A DNA stretch of 64,000 bases. Origin: Sebastes aleutianus (taxonomy: Eukaryota > Chordata > Actinopteri > Perciformes > Sebastidae). This document shows, one piece after another, positions 13,101-28,100 of this stretch. Below the pieces are notes generated by a model. That model made no database searches and was not told where the DNA came from. It saw nothing but the letters and a program-made list of their open reading frames with translations. The translations under genes were made by a program, and so were the position numbers. Each line of letters begins with the position of its first letter. Positions within the stretch are counted from its first letter, which is position 1. Location of the stretch: assembly GCA_916700875.1 (NCBI GenBank), contig CAKAKS010000067.1:7901591-7965590 (forward strand), written 5' to 3'.

Positions 13101-16100
13101 TTTCTCTGAGCAACAAAGCCACTTTTCACCGTTCATTAGCATTTTGCTATGCAATTAGCCAGCTGGATAGCGAGACAGACAACTCCCCAATTAGGCTGTT
13201 ATGGACAAGGACTCCATAGTTATTTTATGCAAACTACCCGTGTTTGTGACAATGGTGGAAGAAGTCCTTTACTCGAGTAAAAGTACTAGTACCACTCTGT
13301 GAAAATACTCCACTACAAGTAAAAGTCCTGCATTCAAAAACGTAATTATGTATTATTAGCAACAATTACTTAAAGTATCAAAAGTAGTGTAGTATCTCTA
13401 AAAAGTCAACTTTTCATGAGCTCAGAGAAACAGCCCTGCTTTAAGCTTTGTGATGATGCATTTTCCAGCTGATCCAAGAGGCTTTTTAAAGAATTTATTT
13501 AGCTTAAGAAGTAGGAGATTTTTCTCAACACATCAAGGAACACTTCATCCTTAAGTTTATCACAAACATTAAAAATCAGCACATCTGGAGGCCTTAAGCT
13601 GAACCAAGAAAAAGTGGCTAGTAAGTGATTTTTGTTCTACAATTTATTGTTCTAATAAAAAAAAAAACTTATGGACTTTGTCTCAAAAGTTCTCCACAAA
13701 TTTTTTTTCAGTTTTTTTGTCAAGATACATAAATGTAAATTAAAAAAAAATAAAATCTAATAAATGCTGCTGATTTTGCTTGTAACTTCATTTATATTCA
13801 TCTTAGCAGCACAAAAATATCTCCCAAACTGACGTTTATACATAAACATAAACATCTGTTGTTTATTGTTGGTGTATTAGTTTAATTAGTTTACTCAAGT
13901 TTGAATTTAGACCATGAAATATGTCAAAATTGTATAAAATAAGCTTCAACTTAAGTGTTTGGCACCAAGCAACATTACATATACACATGGTAAAGCTAAC
14001 AAAACACTGATGTGTAATACATCAAAATCTTCAGTAGCCACTGTGTAATCCGTAGAAAAGAAAAGAAATGCACACTTTGGCCCAAGATGACTGAAATTAA
14101 TCAAAATGCTCCTCCACCCCCCTTCATTTTGAATAATGCCAAAAATGGAAAAATGCGAAACATTCTACACACACCACACGCATCATCCTTGCATTCATTA
14201 CAACATAGCTCAGTTGGTAGAGCAGTTCCAACCATGCTGAGGTTTTGGGTTTGATTGTGGGAAAAAAGTAACTATATTGACTGCCTCACATATATAAATA
14301 TATATATATACACCGATCAGCCAAAACATTAAGACCACTGAGAGGTGAAGTGAATAACATTGATTATCTCATTACAATAGCACCTGGCAGTGGGGGGAAT
14401 ACACTAGACAGCAAGTGAACATTTTGAACTTTGTGTTGGAAGCAGAAAAAATGGGCAAGCGTAAGGATGTGAGCGACTTTGACAAGGACCGAATTGTGAT
14501 GGCTAGACGACTGGGTCAGAGCATCTCCAGAACTGCAGCTCTTATGGGATGTTCCCGGTCAGCGGTGGTCAGGACCTACCAAAAGTGGTCCAAGGAAGGA
14601 AAACCGGTGAACAGGGTCAGACCCGAGGCTCATTGATGCACGTGGGGAGCGAAGGCTGGCCGGTGTTGTCCGATCCAATAGAAGAGCTGGAGTCTGCCAT
14701 CTCTGAGCAGCTGTCAATCATTCGCAAACTCCGATCAAACGGTCAAACTAGGCAGCGCTGATCAAATATGAATCAATATTCTGTTACTGTAATGTCTATT
14801 TCTCTCCTCAGATGTTTTCAGAAACATCTTGTAGTGTACTGCTTAACTGTAAAATGAGAAAGTTTGTGACACGGCAGCCATGTTGAGATCAGTTCATGAA
14901 ATACCAAGCACCGCCCACCAGCCGGAGCATAGCCAATAGAAACGCTCCCTCTCTGAAATGACCTGTGATCGGTCACAACTCCCGTCACGGGCTAGATTTG
15001 TTAAAGCCTGAAAACAGAGCCAAGAGGAGGTGCAGAAGTCTAGTTTTCTCTCAGAACACTTGAATTACAATATGCTGAAAGATTATTATGGAATTTTGCC
15101 CCAAATATTCTGCCTACTGCAGCTTTAAATACAGGACTTGAGTAAATGTACTTAGTTACATTCCACTGGTTTGCGAAGTCTGCAGGTCTGTGTGTGTGTG
15201 TGTCTGTGTATGTGCATGAACTTTTGTGTGTGAGGTCTGTCTTTGTGTTTTGTACCATTTGAAGTTATTGCACGTAGCATTAGCGCCAGATAACCACTAT
15301 TTTTACACACAGGCCTTGTTAGAATACTAAAAATGCTCCGTTTCGACTGAAGAGAAGAGAATAGGTTTCGTTATGCCACAGTGGTCCCAATTGGGGCATA
15401 GTCTTGGATTTCAACTTATCTCCAGTGCATTCTGCTACCGCCAAACATAACACAGCTTCGGGCTCTTTCCAATGCAGGCCTGGAAAGCAATTATGGACGA
15501 AGAGTGGGAGGGGGTGGGGGTAGGGAGGTGGGGAGGTTGGGGGGGGGGCTCTGCCTCTCGATAAGCATTCCCTCGACGGAGTAATCTCACACTCGGTGCC
15601 TTTTGGCATTCTGTGGTTAGGGAATCACTGGTGAAGTCATACATTTTCAACATAAAGGAAGTGGAGGGAAATTTCTTGAGACGTGGTGTCATGAGCTGAA
15701 TGGTGATTTCATGCCTCTGCGTGTTTTAACCTTTGGCGCTCGGTAAGCTCTAGCCTGTGGGGCGCTCTCCTTATTTGGCCCCTGAGAGACCTGTGAAGGA
15801 TCTGAAAAGGTTAAACTATGATAAATGGGTGATACCTTTGGCACAACATCAGGAGATAGATGATGAGCCGCCGCACGCCGCCGGCTTCCACATCGTTGAG
15901 GGCGAAATGCAAAGAGACGTCTGGCAGGAAGCATTGCAATAAAACCCAATTTCTTTGCTTTTTCCTTCCTCTGGCTCCACAGACCTACGAGGCAGGCTAC
16001 ATTACTCCGCTCCTTAGATGTGATTAATGAGCATGTCTTACATGGTGGGAGAGAGGAATTATCAAAACTGTTACTTGCATTTTGGCATGATCTCTTTCTG

Positions 16101-19100
16101 TATGCCGTGAGCAAAAGATGATGAAGTTGGCAAAGTTTTTTTTGTAAAACAAATGACGAAGCAAACATTTTAGAGGAAACTAGGGACGCGCCGATCCGAT
16201 ATTCAGTATCGGTATCGGTGCGATACTGGCCAAAATCACTGGATTGGATATCGGAGGGAAAAAACAGTACAATCCGATCCGTTTCTGTCACATACGCTCT
16301 TCTACAGTATGTCGGCGTTGCCAGGTCATTTTGCAATGTTTTGAGTGTAGCCCCGACAGAAAACGTAATGTATGTGAAAGTGTGATAGTGTTCATTACAG
16401 AACCGACTGTCAACATAACTGCATGTCTCTAAACCAACTGTGTGTGCGGGGGTCTGATGGTCAGCACTGGTAAAAGTGATAAGTAAAAGTCCTGCATTTG
16501 AAATATTAGGATACTCAAGTAAAAGTACATAAATATTAGCATCAATATATACTTAAAGTACCAAAAGTAAAAGTACTCATTATGCAGAATAATATATATT
16601 ATATTATTGTATTCTAATTATTGATGCATTAAAGTGTTCATTATATTAATGTTGCAGCTGGTAAATGTGGAGCTCATTTTAATGACTTTATATACTGCTG
16701 GGTAGTTTAATGTGTAATAATAAATCATCATTTATTAGTTAATTATATTTTGTATTAATAACCTGAATCTGCAAATTAACTTTAAATTATCAAATTTATT
16801 AAACTTAGATGTTTAAGAGAGAGAAAAATATGGTATCAGATTGGTATCGGCAGATACTCAAGGTTGCTGTATCGGTATCAGGCATTAGAAATTGGTATCG
16901 AGCCATCTCTAGAGGAAACCTCGAGTGTAAGCACCAGAGAGCCGTGAAGAAAGAAACAGCCTTCTGTAGCCTTAAAGTGTTTTGCTGATGTGACATTAAA
17001 TCGTCGCCTGCGTCAAGATGTCTGTCGAAACAGTCCCAATTACAGAGCTGACTTTGATGTATATCCCATCATGAGGAGACGGTGTCATGGTTGTTCATCG
17101 CAAAGTCTTTGGTCTCCCGCTCTCACTGACGAGCCGACTGATTACACCTCCAGTGGTGTTGAGGAGTAAGCATCTTTCCTGGACGCTATACGGAGCCGCT
17201 TCCGCCTCCTCTTCCTTCCTCTCTGCTGGAGGGACTCCACATTAATTCAGGTTATATCAACAGCAGCGTGTTTTTTCATGGGACCCCAAGTCTCAGTAGT
17301 GTAAAACAGATACCTTAGATGCTCCATACTCTCACAGAGCAATTTCAGATGATGTATCGTCTCCTTCTCTGGAAAAGTTAAATTATACATCCAAACGGGG
17401 AACAAATTAACCCATTTCTGCTCAAAGACTATATTTAGTATGATAAGGAAAAATGCTACATTTGTTCTGATTGGTCAAAACACTTGAATTTTAGTATGGG
17501 CATACTTTGGGCAAATAGCTAACAGGATAACTTTGAATTTTATAGATCACATGTAAAATCACACTTATTAAAGGTCAAAGTCAGGATTTTTGAAAAATTA
17601 GGAAAAACGCTAAAATTGTTTATTAAATGTTTTCCATAAGACATGTGTTGTTGTTTTTTTACACAGCATATATGTGCATATCATTGATATTTAACTTGTT
17701 ATGAGTTCATAGATGCCAAATACTTGATTGTGCTCCTTGTGGTTTCTGAGATACAGACATTTTCTTATCATGTTAAATCTTTGGGACTTTTTACAAAAAA
17801 TGTAGAAAATGCCCTAGAATAAGCAGTACAAATATAAGGATGTTTAGTATTTTCAGTATACACGTGTGAGGAGCTCCTATCTACATATTCCATGTAAATA
17901 AAAGTTGCACAGATCTATTTAAGTCATACAGCAGGTGAAAACATTCACTTGAGGCACCACTCTCTATTAGGTTCAATGCACTCTCAGGAAGTATGTCTGT
18001 TTGCTTCTATTAAAGGAAAACATCTGAATAAATAAGTGTAGAAACGAATGGTTTAATGAATATGAACATTATGTGAATCATATGCTGTGGCCTTCTTAGT
18101 CACCAGATCTCAACCCAATTGAGCACCTATGGGAGCTTTTAGTGTGACATGTTAGACAGCACCATCATTTTAACAACAAACGAGGGAATCGGTTTTGAAG
18201 GAACAGTGTTCATCCCTCCTGTACACTTCAGAGACTTGTTGAATCTGTGCCAAGGAGCAGTTAAGCTGTTCTGGAGGCTCGCGGCGGCGGCCCGTCAACA
18301 TTACTGATACCCCATTTAAACGGACCCACTTTGCATGTCTTTGGTAGATCAGATCTCAAACAACGAAGTATAAAAGCATCCAAGAAGCATTCGACCACCT
18401 GGGCAGGTGAACAACATTGACCCCCCTTTACACCTGGTTTTAAAATGCATTTTGGGATTACGATCCGATCGGCCAAACCACACAAGTGTAAATGCAATTG
18501 CGTTTTCAATACCACATACAGCAACTATGTGGGTGGAAATACGTAATGCTAGAGCTGTCCCGAGGACCATTTTTGGGGTTCCAGAGCTTCGATAGTAATC
18601 AACAGCGAGTGTTCGAAGCTTCGGCCGTGCAGGGCTCAACCTGCAGCGCACTTCCAGTGCTCCTCCGGTCACTGAGAGATAATCGCCACCATTCTATCTG
18701 TGCTCAGCGTCTCCTCTCCTCATCCCTCTGTGTGTGCACCAGTGTAGACGTACCACAAAGCCATGTTTGCAGGCCCTCTCACCCCAAAACGGTGGCGTTT
18801 TCAGGCTGATGTGTCCACGCATTACTACCCACCTCTCCGGCAGTGCCCAGCTTTAAGCTTGTGCGTAATGTAGCCTCCGGAGGCTTCTTCTCAGTCCTAT
18901 CAGACAGAGTGATTGGATCTTAATGTGGACACTGGAGACGCATATTAAAGAGGACCTATTTATATACAGGTGCACACTTGTATTTTGGGTTTGTACTAGA
19001 ACATGTTTAGATGCTTTAATGTTAAAAAAACGCTTTTTTTTGCTCATACCGGCTGTGCTGCAGCATATCTTTTCACCCTGTCTGATCCGCTGTTGTGATT

Positions 19101-22100
19101 GGTCAACCGAACCAAACTCTTCAGACTCCGCTCCAGCTCCACTCTAACTAGCTTTGTTTGAGGGTGTGCCAAACTAGCCACTAGGCAGATATTATGCAAA
19201 TGTGTTACTTGGTGACATCACCACATTATGGAAGAAAAGGCAGGACTTGAAACAAGGCATTTCAGGCAGTTCAGGGGCAGTGTTTCTTTTGGGGGAGAGT
19301 AACTCGCTTTGGCGTGGACTTTTAGGATTTTGTGACATTGTAGACCTTTTACATGCACAAAAAAAGTACATAACACACAAACAGAAAGGGAAAAAGCATT
19401 TAAGCGTAATAGTTCCTCTTTAATACCAGCTGTAAATAAAATCCGGTTAAATCACATCTAGATGTGATCTGGACACGAGATGCATTTTAAATGCCAGGTG
19501 TAAAGGGGGAGCCAGATGTTGAAAAGGTATAAATTCATCCGTCTCTTCAAGAAGCACACATAATCTTTACTCCTCCTCAAGTGTAACGATGTCAGTAAGA
19601 AGCTGTAGAGTAGCCTCTTACAGGGACTCTCCCCTGTGATACTGTCAGCTAAAGATGCACTGAAATCAGCCATTTTTCTCCCTTCCTATTAAACTCTTAT
19701 TATTAAACAGACAGGTCCACAGAAGGTGCACCACGCTGTTGCCGCATTTATTTGACCACTAAATGATCCGTGTGGATGAGGGAGTGCCGTGAGTGAGAGC
19801 CCGTAAAGACGAGCATGCAAGTTATCCATATGTGCGTGTTAGTTTATGGATCGTTATTGTTGTAGCCAAACTGCCGAAGAAGTTATTATTCTAATGGCTT
19901 TTTTGTCAGTTACCCAACAGCTTCAGGTGAATTACCACAATCCACTGGAGCGGAGTTGAGCTGACCCTATTACGCATGTAGTATGTAGCCTAGACAGATT
20001 GCAATCAGATTTGTGATCGGGTTTACAGACACTCCTATAAATAGCTACACATATGTGTAAATGAAAGTGTATTAAACTGCACCTGGATGTTATCAGGATG
20101 TGGGACGCTTTTAAATGAACAGTGAAGATGGGATGGTAGTGTCCATATTAGTTTTGCTTTCAGGCACTTCCATATTATTAAATGCCAAGTCGGATATATC
20201 AGAGCTTTTAGAAAAATCGTTCGCAGTTGTAAGTGTGAGTTGGATGTCGACGTTATTTACAATCTCTTATTAAGATATCTCTGATTTAACTGAGCTGAAC
20301 AGATGAAATGAAGGCAGCATACAACATTTTATGTTTGTTTTTCCTTTATTTTGTCACCGGTGTGTTCGTTTTTAGAGAAGCCTCCTTTTGAAAATGCTAC
20401 AAAAATAGCGAGATGGAGGGATCATAAAAAACTCAAGTATTTATTGGTACAATAGATCAATAAATTTAACCTGACCTGCCAGATGGTTTGTTACAAAGAA
20501 CCATCTGAAAAGCTGTCATTGAAAACTGTTTGGAAAAGGGCAGGCACTTTCAAAAAATACTAGACAGGTGATTGGATGAACCATCTGTCAATCAAACTCT
20601 TCCCGAGCCAGTCAGGAGAAGAGCGAAAACAGCCGTTCTTTGCACTTTTTTTCAATGAAGAAGTACTCTCCACCATTGTTGTTTAGAACGAGCAGTCGCG
20701 GCTGTATTCGAAACCACATACTGTACTAACATTACGTACTGATTTGGCCAAAATGTAGCATGTAGTATGCAAAATCTACAGTATGCCAAAAACACCCGGA
20801 TGTCGTACTGATTTGGAAAAAATCTCCAGTAGGCATCGGACCAGTCTACCTCTCCTATTGTATCCCACAAGGCAAAGTGCTGGAACGGTCCAGGTTATGG
20901 TCACAACAACAGCAGCCAAAAAACGGCGCGTTTTTTACATTTTTCGTAGCTATTTCATCACTAAATTCACTTCTGAGAATTTTGAGGTGAGAAATCAACT
21001 GTGTAGGTTTTGAATATTGTAGTTTTACGATATGATAAGATGGCGAATCGAACATTTTCTCCAACGTTTTTGGAGTTTTGAAGCTCCACAAAATGCCGTG
21101 ACATCAAGCCAGTGCTAGCCGCTCAGTCACGCTCACAGACCCCCGCTATGAGCTGGCTGGAGCTCTCTCAAGAGACCGGTCCCGTATACAAGAGGCTTTT
21201 ATTTCCTTGTTTAAAGACTAAAGCCTAGCCTAGCATACTGCCAAATAAATCGCTTTAACTGTTTCATACTGCGTACTACTGAGGAGCGCAGTATGCGTTA
21301 TGTACTGCATACTGCATTCGTCAGTAGCATGTAGAGGGAGGTTTCGAATACAGCCCGCCTCACGCAAACCTAAGTCACGCCCGTAGCTGCCATTAGCTCC
21401 TCACATGACACTGATTGGTCCGTAGTCTGGCTTACCAGCCACAAACGCATTACTTGAAGCCTGACGACATTGATTTTCGATAAGTGATCTGCGTTTCTCG
21501 CGTGATCTTGTGACATCGTGAGAATCCAGCTGCCGTGCAAGGTAACAATTAACTGGCTTCAGAATATAATACTTCATTTACACATAGCACACATGTAGAC
21601 GGAGCCGTCTCCTGGTGTGTAATGAAGACCAGCTGATTCAGAAGCATGGAGTGGAGGTGAACGGACAGTCTGCAGTTATCTGTCCTTGCTGCTCTGTCTC
21701 TTCTCTGATAGCACACTGTCTCCGTTGCTGCCACAGCAGAGCTGTTAGTGTGGTTCTGCAGTGTACATGGACAGCTGGGAAGTAGTAATTTAAGGAGTGT
21801 GGAGGACCGAATTTGTCCGTACAGCTTCCCACACTTGTTCACACCGTGTCAATCACTGTGGAAAGCGGGTGTGACTGTTGGGTTTGTTTGTTTCACAAAG
21901 TATATTTTAGCCTGCAGATACAGCAGCACCTCTCTCACCCCCATCTTCCTGGAGAACTGAGGAGGTTTGTATACATTGCAGTATTTGCTTCAGATTTAAA
22001 CTTCATTGAGATTTTGGACAAGCCTCAGCAGTAGCAAGTGGGTCACAGTGACATGTGGGTCATCAGCGGAAGTTCCCGTGATTGTCAGTACGACTAAATT

Positions 22101-25100
22101 GATTTTAGGCGGGGAGGCCCAGGGTGTAGTTGATGTGGTGTAACCTCCACTGGCTCAACACAGTCTCATCAAAAGAGCTCTCAATTTCCTGCAGTTAAAA
22201 AACAGAGTAGACAGATGTGTGAAGTGGGAGGACCTGCTGCTTCCAGAAGTGCTTTTCAAATGTTTCTTTAAACAATATCCTCAGTGTTACTCCCAGATAA
22301 TGTATCAAGGTCTGTTTTAAGACCACAAGTTTTAAATCCATCATTTTGGCATGACAGATGGGTCTAAATACTACATTATACCCATGAGCCCCGACTGCCG
22401 TTGCCATGGAGAAGAAGCCAGTTAGCCAGAATTTGTGACCAAAACACGGCACTTTAGTTGTTGAATTCATTTAAAATGGACCCAAAAGTGAATTGCATTA
22501 TAATTAGGGCTGTCAATCGATTAAAATATTGCATGGTTGTCCATAGTTAATCGCGACTGATCGCACATTTTTTTATCTGTTCAAAATGTACCGTAAAGGG
22601 AGATTTGTCAAGTATTAATTAGTCTTATCAACATGGGAGTGGGCAAATATGCTGCTTTATGCAAATGTATGGATATATTTATTACTGGAAATCAATTAAC
22701 AACACAAAAAGATGACAAATATTGTCCAGAAACCCTCACAGGTACTACATTTAGCATAAAAAATATGCTCGAATCATGACATGGCTAACTGCAGCCCAAC
22801 AGGAAACAACAGCTGTCAGTGTGTCAGTGTGCTGACTTGACTATGACTTGCCCCAAACTGCACGTGATTATCATAAAGTGGGCATGTCTGTAAAGGGGAG
22901 ACTCGTGGGTACCCAGAGAACCCATTTTCATTCACATATCTTGAGGTCAGAGGTCAAGGGACCCCTTTGAAAATGGCCATGAAAGTTTTTCCTCGTCAAA
23001 ATTTAGCGCAAGTTTGGAGCGTTATTTAACCTCCTTCGCGACAAGCTAGTACAACATGGTTGGTACCGATGGATTCTTTAGGTTTATATGATGTTTCATA
23101 TGATGCCAGTATCTTCACTCTAGCTTTGAAACTGAGCCCGCTACAACCTCCGAAAGAACCTTACTTTTAACTTTAACTGTGGCTGTGTGTCTGGCCTCTC
23201 CGGTCCAGGTTTCGCTGTAGGTCCGCAGGTTTCCACCCGGCGCTGCTCTGCCACGCACACAGACTGTGGACGCTCCGTCCTCCTCGCGGCGATTGCCTCA
23301 TTAACGTTATGTTTCCCTTTTATCATTGGGTTTAAATCCGAAATATTTCCATATAGGCGCTTTGGCTTTGACACCAAATCCTTCGCCATCGTCTTGTCTG
23401 TCAACTCTCTCGTCCCGTGTGTGAAACCTGACTCCTACTACTAGACACTTTCACTTTCAGATTGTAGAGTCCGTCATCCAAATATTTATTGATAACACAG
23501 CACTGATACGCCGAAATTAACTAAATGTGTTTAATTTCTGTAAAAAAAAAAGCAAAACGATGGTGGGGTCGGTGGGCAAGTAATGTAATCAGTGTGTGCC
23601 CCAACACCGTGTAACACCGGTAACACCAACTACCACAGCAAGCCCACACGTCACACAGTTTTAAGCTCTGTGATTGGATGTTTCTTGGCGAAATGCACCT
23701 TAGGAGTCATAGTTAACTTCTCTCCTGAAGTTTCTATGCAAACAAGCTGGGACCTTCGACTTTCTATCAAGGAGCCAGATATTTTCAGTTCTTTTGGACT
23801 GATGATCCAACCAGGAGAGTTTAATACCGATCCAATCTGTAGAAGAGCTCCAACTCTGAATCACCTACCTTGATTGTTTATGGGAAAAGTAATTGGGACT
23901 TGTACTTATAGAACCAGGGACGCCTGGCATAAAAAAATAAATGATTCATTATTCTGTTTAAAGTTTCATCTGAGCCACAAGAAATCTAAAACTCAAAAAA
24001 ATTCAGGGTGCATTAAAAAAAAAGTAAAATAAGAAAAAGCTCACCACCACAGCCTTTTCCACCTCGCCCTTGATGTGCTATAAAAAGATTATGAGATGAA
24101 TTTGAATACTTGCCACAGTCAGAGGACACATACAGTAACTGAAAAAACTCACTTCGGCACAGTTCTGGTTCTTATTATAAGCTACGTCTGATCAGACAAC
24201 CTTCAACAGGTATTTCACAGCTGCACAAAAATGTATCGCAAAGAAAAAGTATTGTTGGTGAGTCCTTGTTCTGTCCTCAGTCGTGCTTCTGCACAGCAAA
24301 ATGAACCTGCGCTCAACAAATAACAAATACAACAACAAACATAAATTAGAGCCTCACAGCTTCTTTTTAGAATCAATTCTTCTAGATAATAAGCTCAATA
24401 TCAAGTGTGATGCATGTTCATTATGAGCCAGCAGGCAGGTTGCTTTTAAAAAAAAAAAGTTGCTTTCTTGTAATGAAATGAATTAAATTCATTGTTTGCC
24501 AGCTATATTAAACTGGATTATCTTTCTGATCGTGCCAGCAGAGATTAACTTTTTATTTCTGGAGGGAAAACTTCTGCCTCGTCTCAAACTTCAGTTATTT
24601 GCAGTCGAGATAAACAAAAGGAACTATGAGTGAAGTTGCTTCAACGCTCGTCATCCTTCAGTTGTTTCAATCGGAGCGCTCCGCTTTGTTAAATAGAAAT
24701 TCAGAAGAGGTCCCAAAATACCTAAATCTACTCCACAATCACTGTTAATGCTTTGAAACTCAACAAAGTTAAGTTTCAAAAACATCAACACTGAGCTGGG
24801 AAGAAAGTTTTGGAATTAAAAAAAAAAAAGTTTTTAACACTGAAAATACTGAAGAAGAATGATATAAAGACAGCTGGCTACAGCTAATACAATTATCATG
24901 AATTAACAGATGCAGAGGCTCATTTTAGAAATGAAAAAAGAGTATCTGTCTATTTATGAGCCGAAGATGACTCCATTTCCTCGGCTCGTAATCACAGTGT
25001 TAATTCCGTCCTCCATCATCATCTCGTTAATAATGCAACGAAAGCCTTGATGATGATAGCATCAGATGCTCGGCTAATAACCGAGAGGAACAGTATCGAC

Positions 25101-28100
25101 TGCACAGGCGATGTTAAGACCAGGTTTAATACTTCTAACACGTCACAAACTTCAGCCGCAGAACAAATGGCTGTGCAGTGGTGGAGTTATTAGTTACTTT
25201 TTCAGATTAAGAATCTACATAAACAACATTAGATACATATATGAAATACAATGCAACGTTATAGATGTCTATCTGGGGCCCTTTATCAAATGTTTCACAA
25301 CAGCAGTTCCACCAAAGAGTTATTTCTCCCTTAAACTTCTCACATTGAGTTTTTGTTGTTTTTGTTTAAGGCTCAACAAGGGAATATTATTCAATATTTC
25401 GCCAAGGAGCAAAGATTTGAGAAGAGTCCAAATGATTAATACAGAATTGTGAAGCAGAACTTTGTTCTTTTCTACTTTTCGTCAGAGGGAGCCAGACCTG
25501 AGATGTTAGGAACTACTAGATTAATCTACCCACTGTAATGGTATATAAAGTAATTAGTTTCACGTCAGTAGGGCCAATGCTGTAAAATGCTGCTTACACA
25601 TTGATGTATCCGTATTAACAATCTCATAATATACCACTGTATATAAGAACTAGGGCTGTCAAAGTTAACGTGATAATAACGCATTAACGCACATTTGTTT
25701 TAACGCCATTCATTTCCTTAACGCATTAATGCAACTTGCCATTTTTAGGTTGTAGCGGGCTCAGTTTTAAAGCTAGAAAACCTAAGGAATCCATTGGTAT
25801 ACTAGCTTGTCGCTAAGGACGTTAAATAACACTCTAAACTTGCGCTAAATTTTGGCAAGGACAAACTGGCATGGCCATTTTCAAAGGGGTCCACTGACCT
25901 CTGACCTCAAGATATGTGAATGTAAATGGGTTCTATGGGTACCCACGAGTCTCCCCTTTACAGACATGCCCACTTTATGATAATCACATGCAGTTTGGGG
26001 CAAGTCATAGTCAAGTCAGCACACTGACACACTGACAGCTGTTGTTGCCTGTTGGGCTGCAGTTTGCCATGTTATGATTTGAGCATATTTTGTTTTATGC
26101 TAAATGCAGTACCTGTGAGGGTTTCTGGACAATATTTTACACTTAACAAATCTCCCTTTAAGGTAAATTTTGAACAGATAATGTGTGATTCATTTGCAAT
26201 TAACTATGGACAATTATGCTATTAATCATGATTAAATATTCGAATGGATTGACAGCCCTAATAAGAAGTGGACGTGTGGTCGAGTTTGGCATTTTGGCCG
26301 TCGCCATGTTGATTTTTTGCAACTAGAAGTGAAACGAGAGGGTGGAGCTTACTACAATCGAATGCTGAATAAAACATTTTTAGGCGACCAAAAAGGTTAT
26401 AATTTCATGAACTGAAAACACACCGTGAAAGCGTTAAACTTTATAAGACAAAAACCCGGAGAACTCCCAGACCGGACATCGGCGTGGTCGCTACCTGTCA
26501 ATCACAAGGTAGCCCCGCCCTAAAGCATCCCCTGCTTTATGGTCTTTTTGACTCTAAATGGGACCATAATTTACTAAATGAACATCATGATGTATTGAAG
26601 AAGACTTGAAACTAGTGATTTAGCCCATAAACTCATGTTTACAATGCTTACTGAGGTAATAAATCAAGTTAGAAGTAGGCTCATTTTCTCACAGACTTCT
26701 ATACAATCAGACTTCTTTTTGCAACCAAAGGAGTCGCCCCCTGCTGGCTATTAGAAAGAATGCAGGTTTAAGGCACTTCTGCATTTGCTTTACTTCTCAG
26801 ACCCGGAGTTTGCCCTCTGATCACAAACGGGGGACATTTTTCTGCTAAATTAATACTTTTACTTTGATACCAAAAGTGCATTTTGCTGATAAAACCTCTC
26901 TACTTTTGCTTGACTTTTGAATACAGGACTTTTACATTGTTGTGTTGGTACTTTTGCTGAAGTAAAAGATCCGAGTGTCTTTGAGACGCTCACCTTTCCT
27001 TCAGTGTGTAGTAGCGTGAAGAAGGCTGATCAGAGCTCATTAGGAGATAAAACGGTGTGGGAGCAGCTCCCCGACAGAAGGCTGTTAGCATGCATGCGCG
27101 CATTGTTTGTGTTTTTATGAATTCCTGCTAGGCAGAATACACCCAGGATTAGACTAATGAGCCCCGTGTTTGTGGGGGAGGCTCATCACCTTGGTGAAAA
27201 ACCTCCAAACAGCCATTAACTGATGTGAGGAATGATTTCTCTCATTGTGAAGATCAGCCTGTGTGAATGAATGTAACGCTCACTTGCATGTTCTCAATCA
27301 CCAGTTTGCCTGTTATCACATCTCAGGTGCGTACCCATTACGTAAATGAATAGGCATTACCTTGGCAATAAACATTAGCGTTGTGATTCATTTCATTAGC
27401 GTATTCTTATTAAAAGTCAGTCTCTTGGAACGCAGCGGGGAAAAACATAAACAAGCTCTCTACGTTCCAGTTGGTCTCGCTGGGAATTTGTTTTTCATCA
27501 TGCAGAATGGGATCATTATTATTATTATTATTATTATTAATATGAGTAATTTTAGTTTGCACACTCAGTGGTGGAAGATGTATTCTGATCCCTTACTCAA
27601 CTAAAACAATGTAAAAAATACACCATTACCAGTAAAAGTCAAGCATTCAAAATTGTACTTACTGTAAGTAAAAGTACATGAGAATAATCAGAGAAAGTAT
27701 CAAAAGTAAAAGTACTCATTCTGCAGAAAAATGGCCCCTTTGACTGATGTATTATTATATATGACATTATTAGATCATTAATCCTGATGCATCAATGTGT
27801 GAGCATGATTTTCCAGTTGTAACTGGTCGAGGGGGAGCCTCTTTTAACTGCTTTATATACAGTTAGGTAGTTCAGTCCAGCGGTTCCCAACCTAGGGGTC
27901 AGGCACCTCCAAAGGGTCACAAGATAAATCGGAGGGGTGGTGAGATGTTTAATGGGAGAGGAAAGAAGAAACAAGACTCGGTCAAAAGCAAGTATATGAC
28001 TATTTGGATCCACTATTTACCAATTACTGATATCAAAATATCATGAGAATATGAACATAACCAACACAAATTCAATTTAACTTTTTTATTTGTTATTATT

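Larger units (their letters stand above)
13250..15168 (+). mobile_element. hAT element, CAGTGGTGGAA family, host of nested insertions
   Basis: Starts CAATGGTGGAAG and ends ACATTCCACTG, flanked by GTTTGTGA (13242-13249) and GTTTGCGA (15169-15176), an 8-bp duplication with one mismatch. Internal blocks include aagtaaaagtcctgcattca and gtcaacttttcatgagctca. The native body is interrupted by a degenerate tRNA-like stretch (about 14200-14270), a Tc1 5' fragment (14311-14690) and a family B fragment (to 15128). Confidence 0.85.

Noticed and set aside
14200..14270. Functional tRNA gene
   Set aside because: A-box-like and weak B-box-like motifs are there, but the stems do not pair; called as a SINE/tRNA relic instead.
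15689..16336. 215-codon open frame on the minus strand
   Set aside because: It crosses the border of the hAT element at 16181, has no recognisable domain, and its composition suggests chance.
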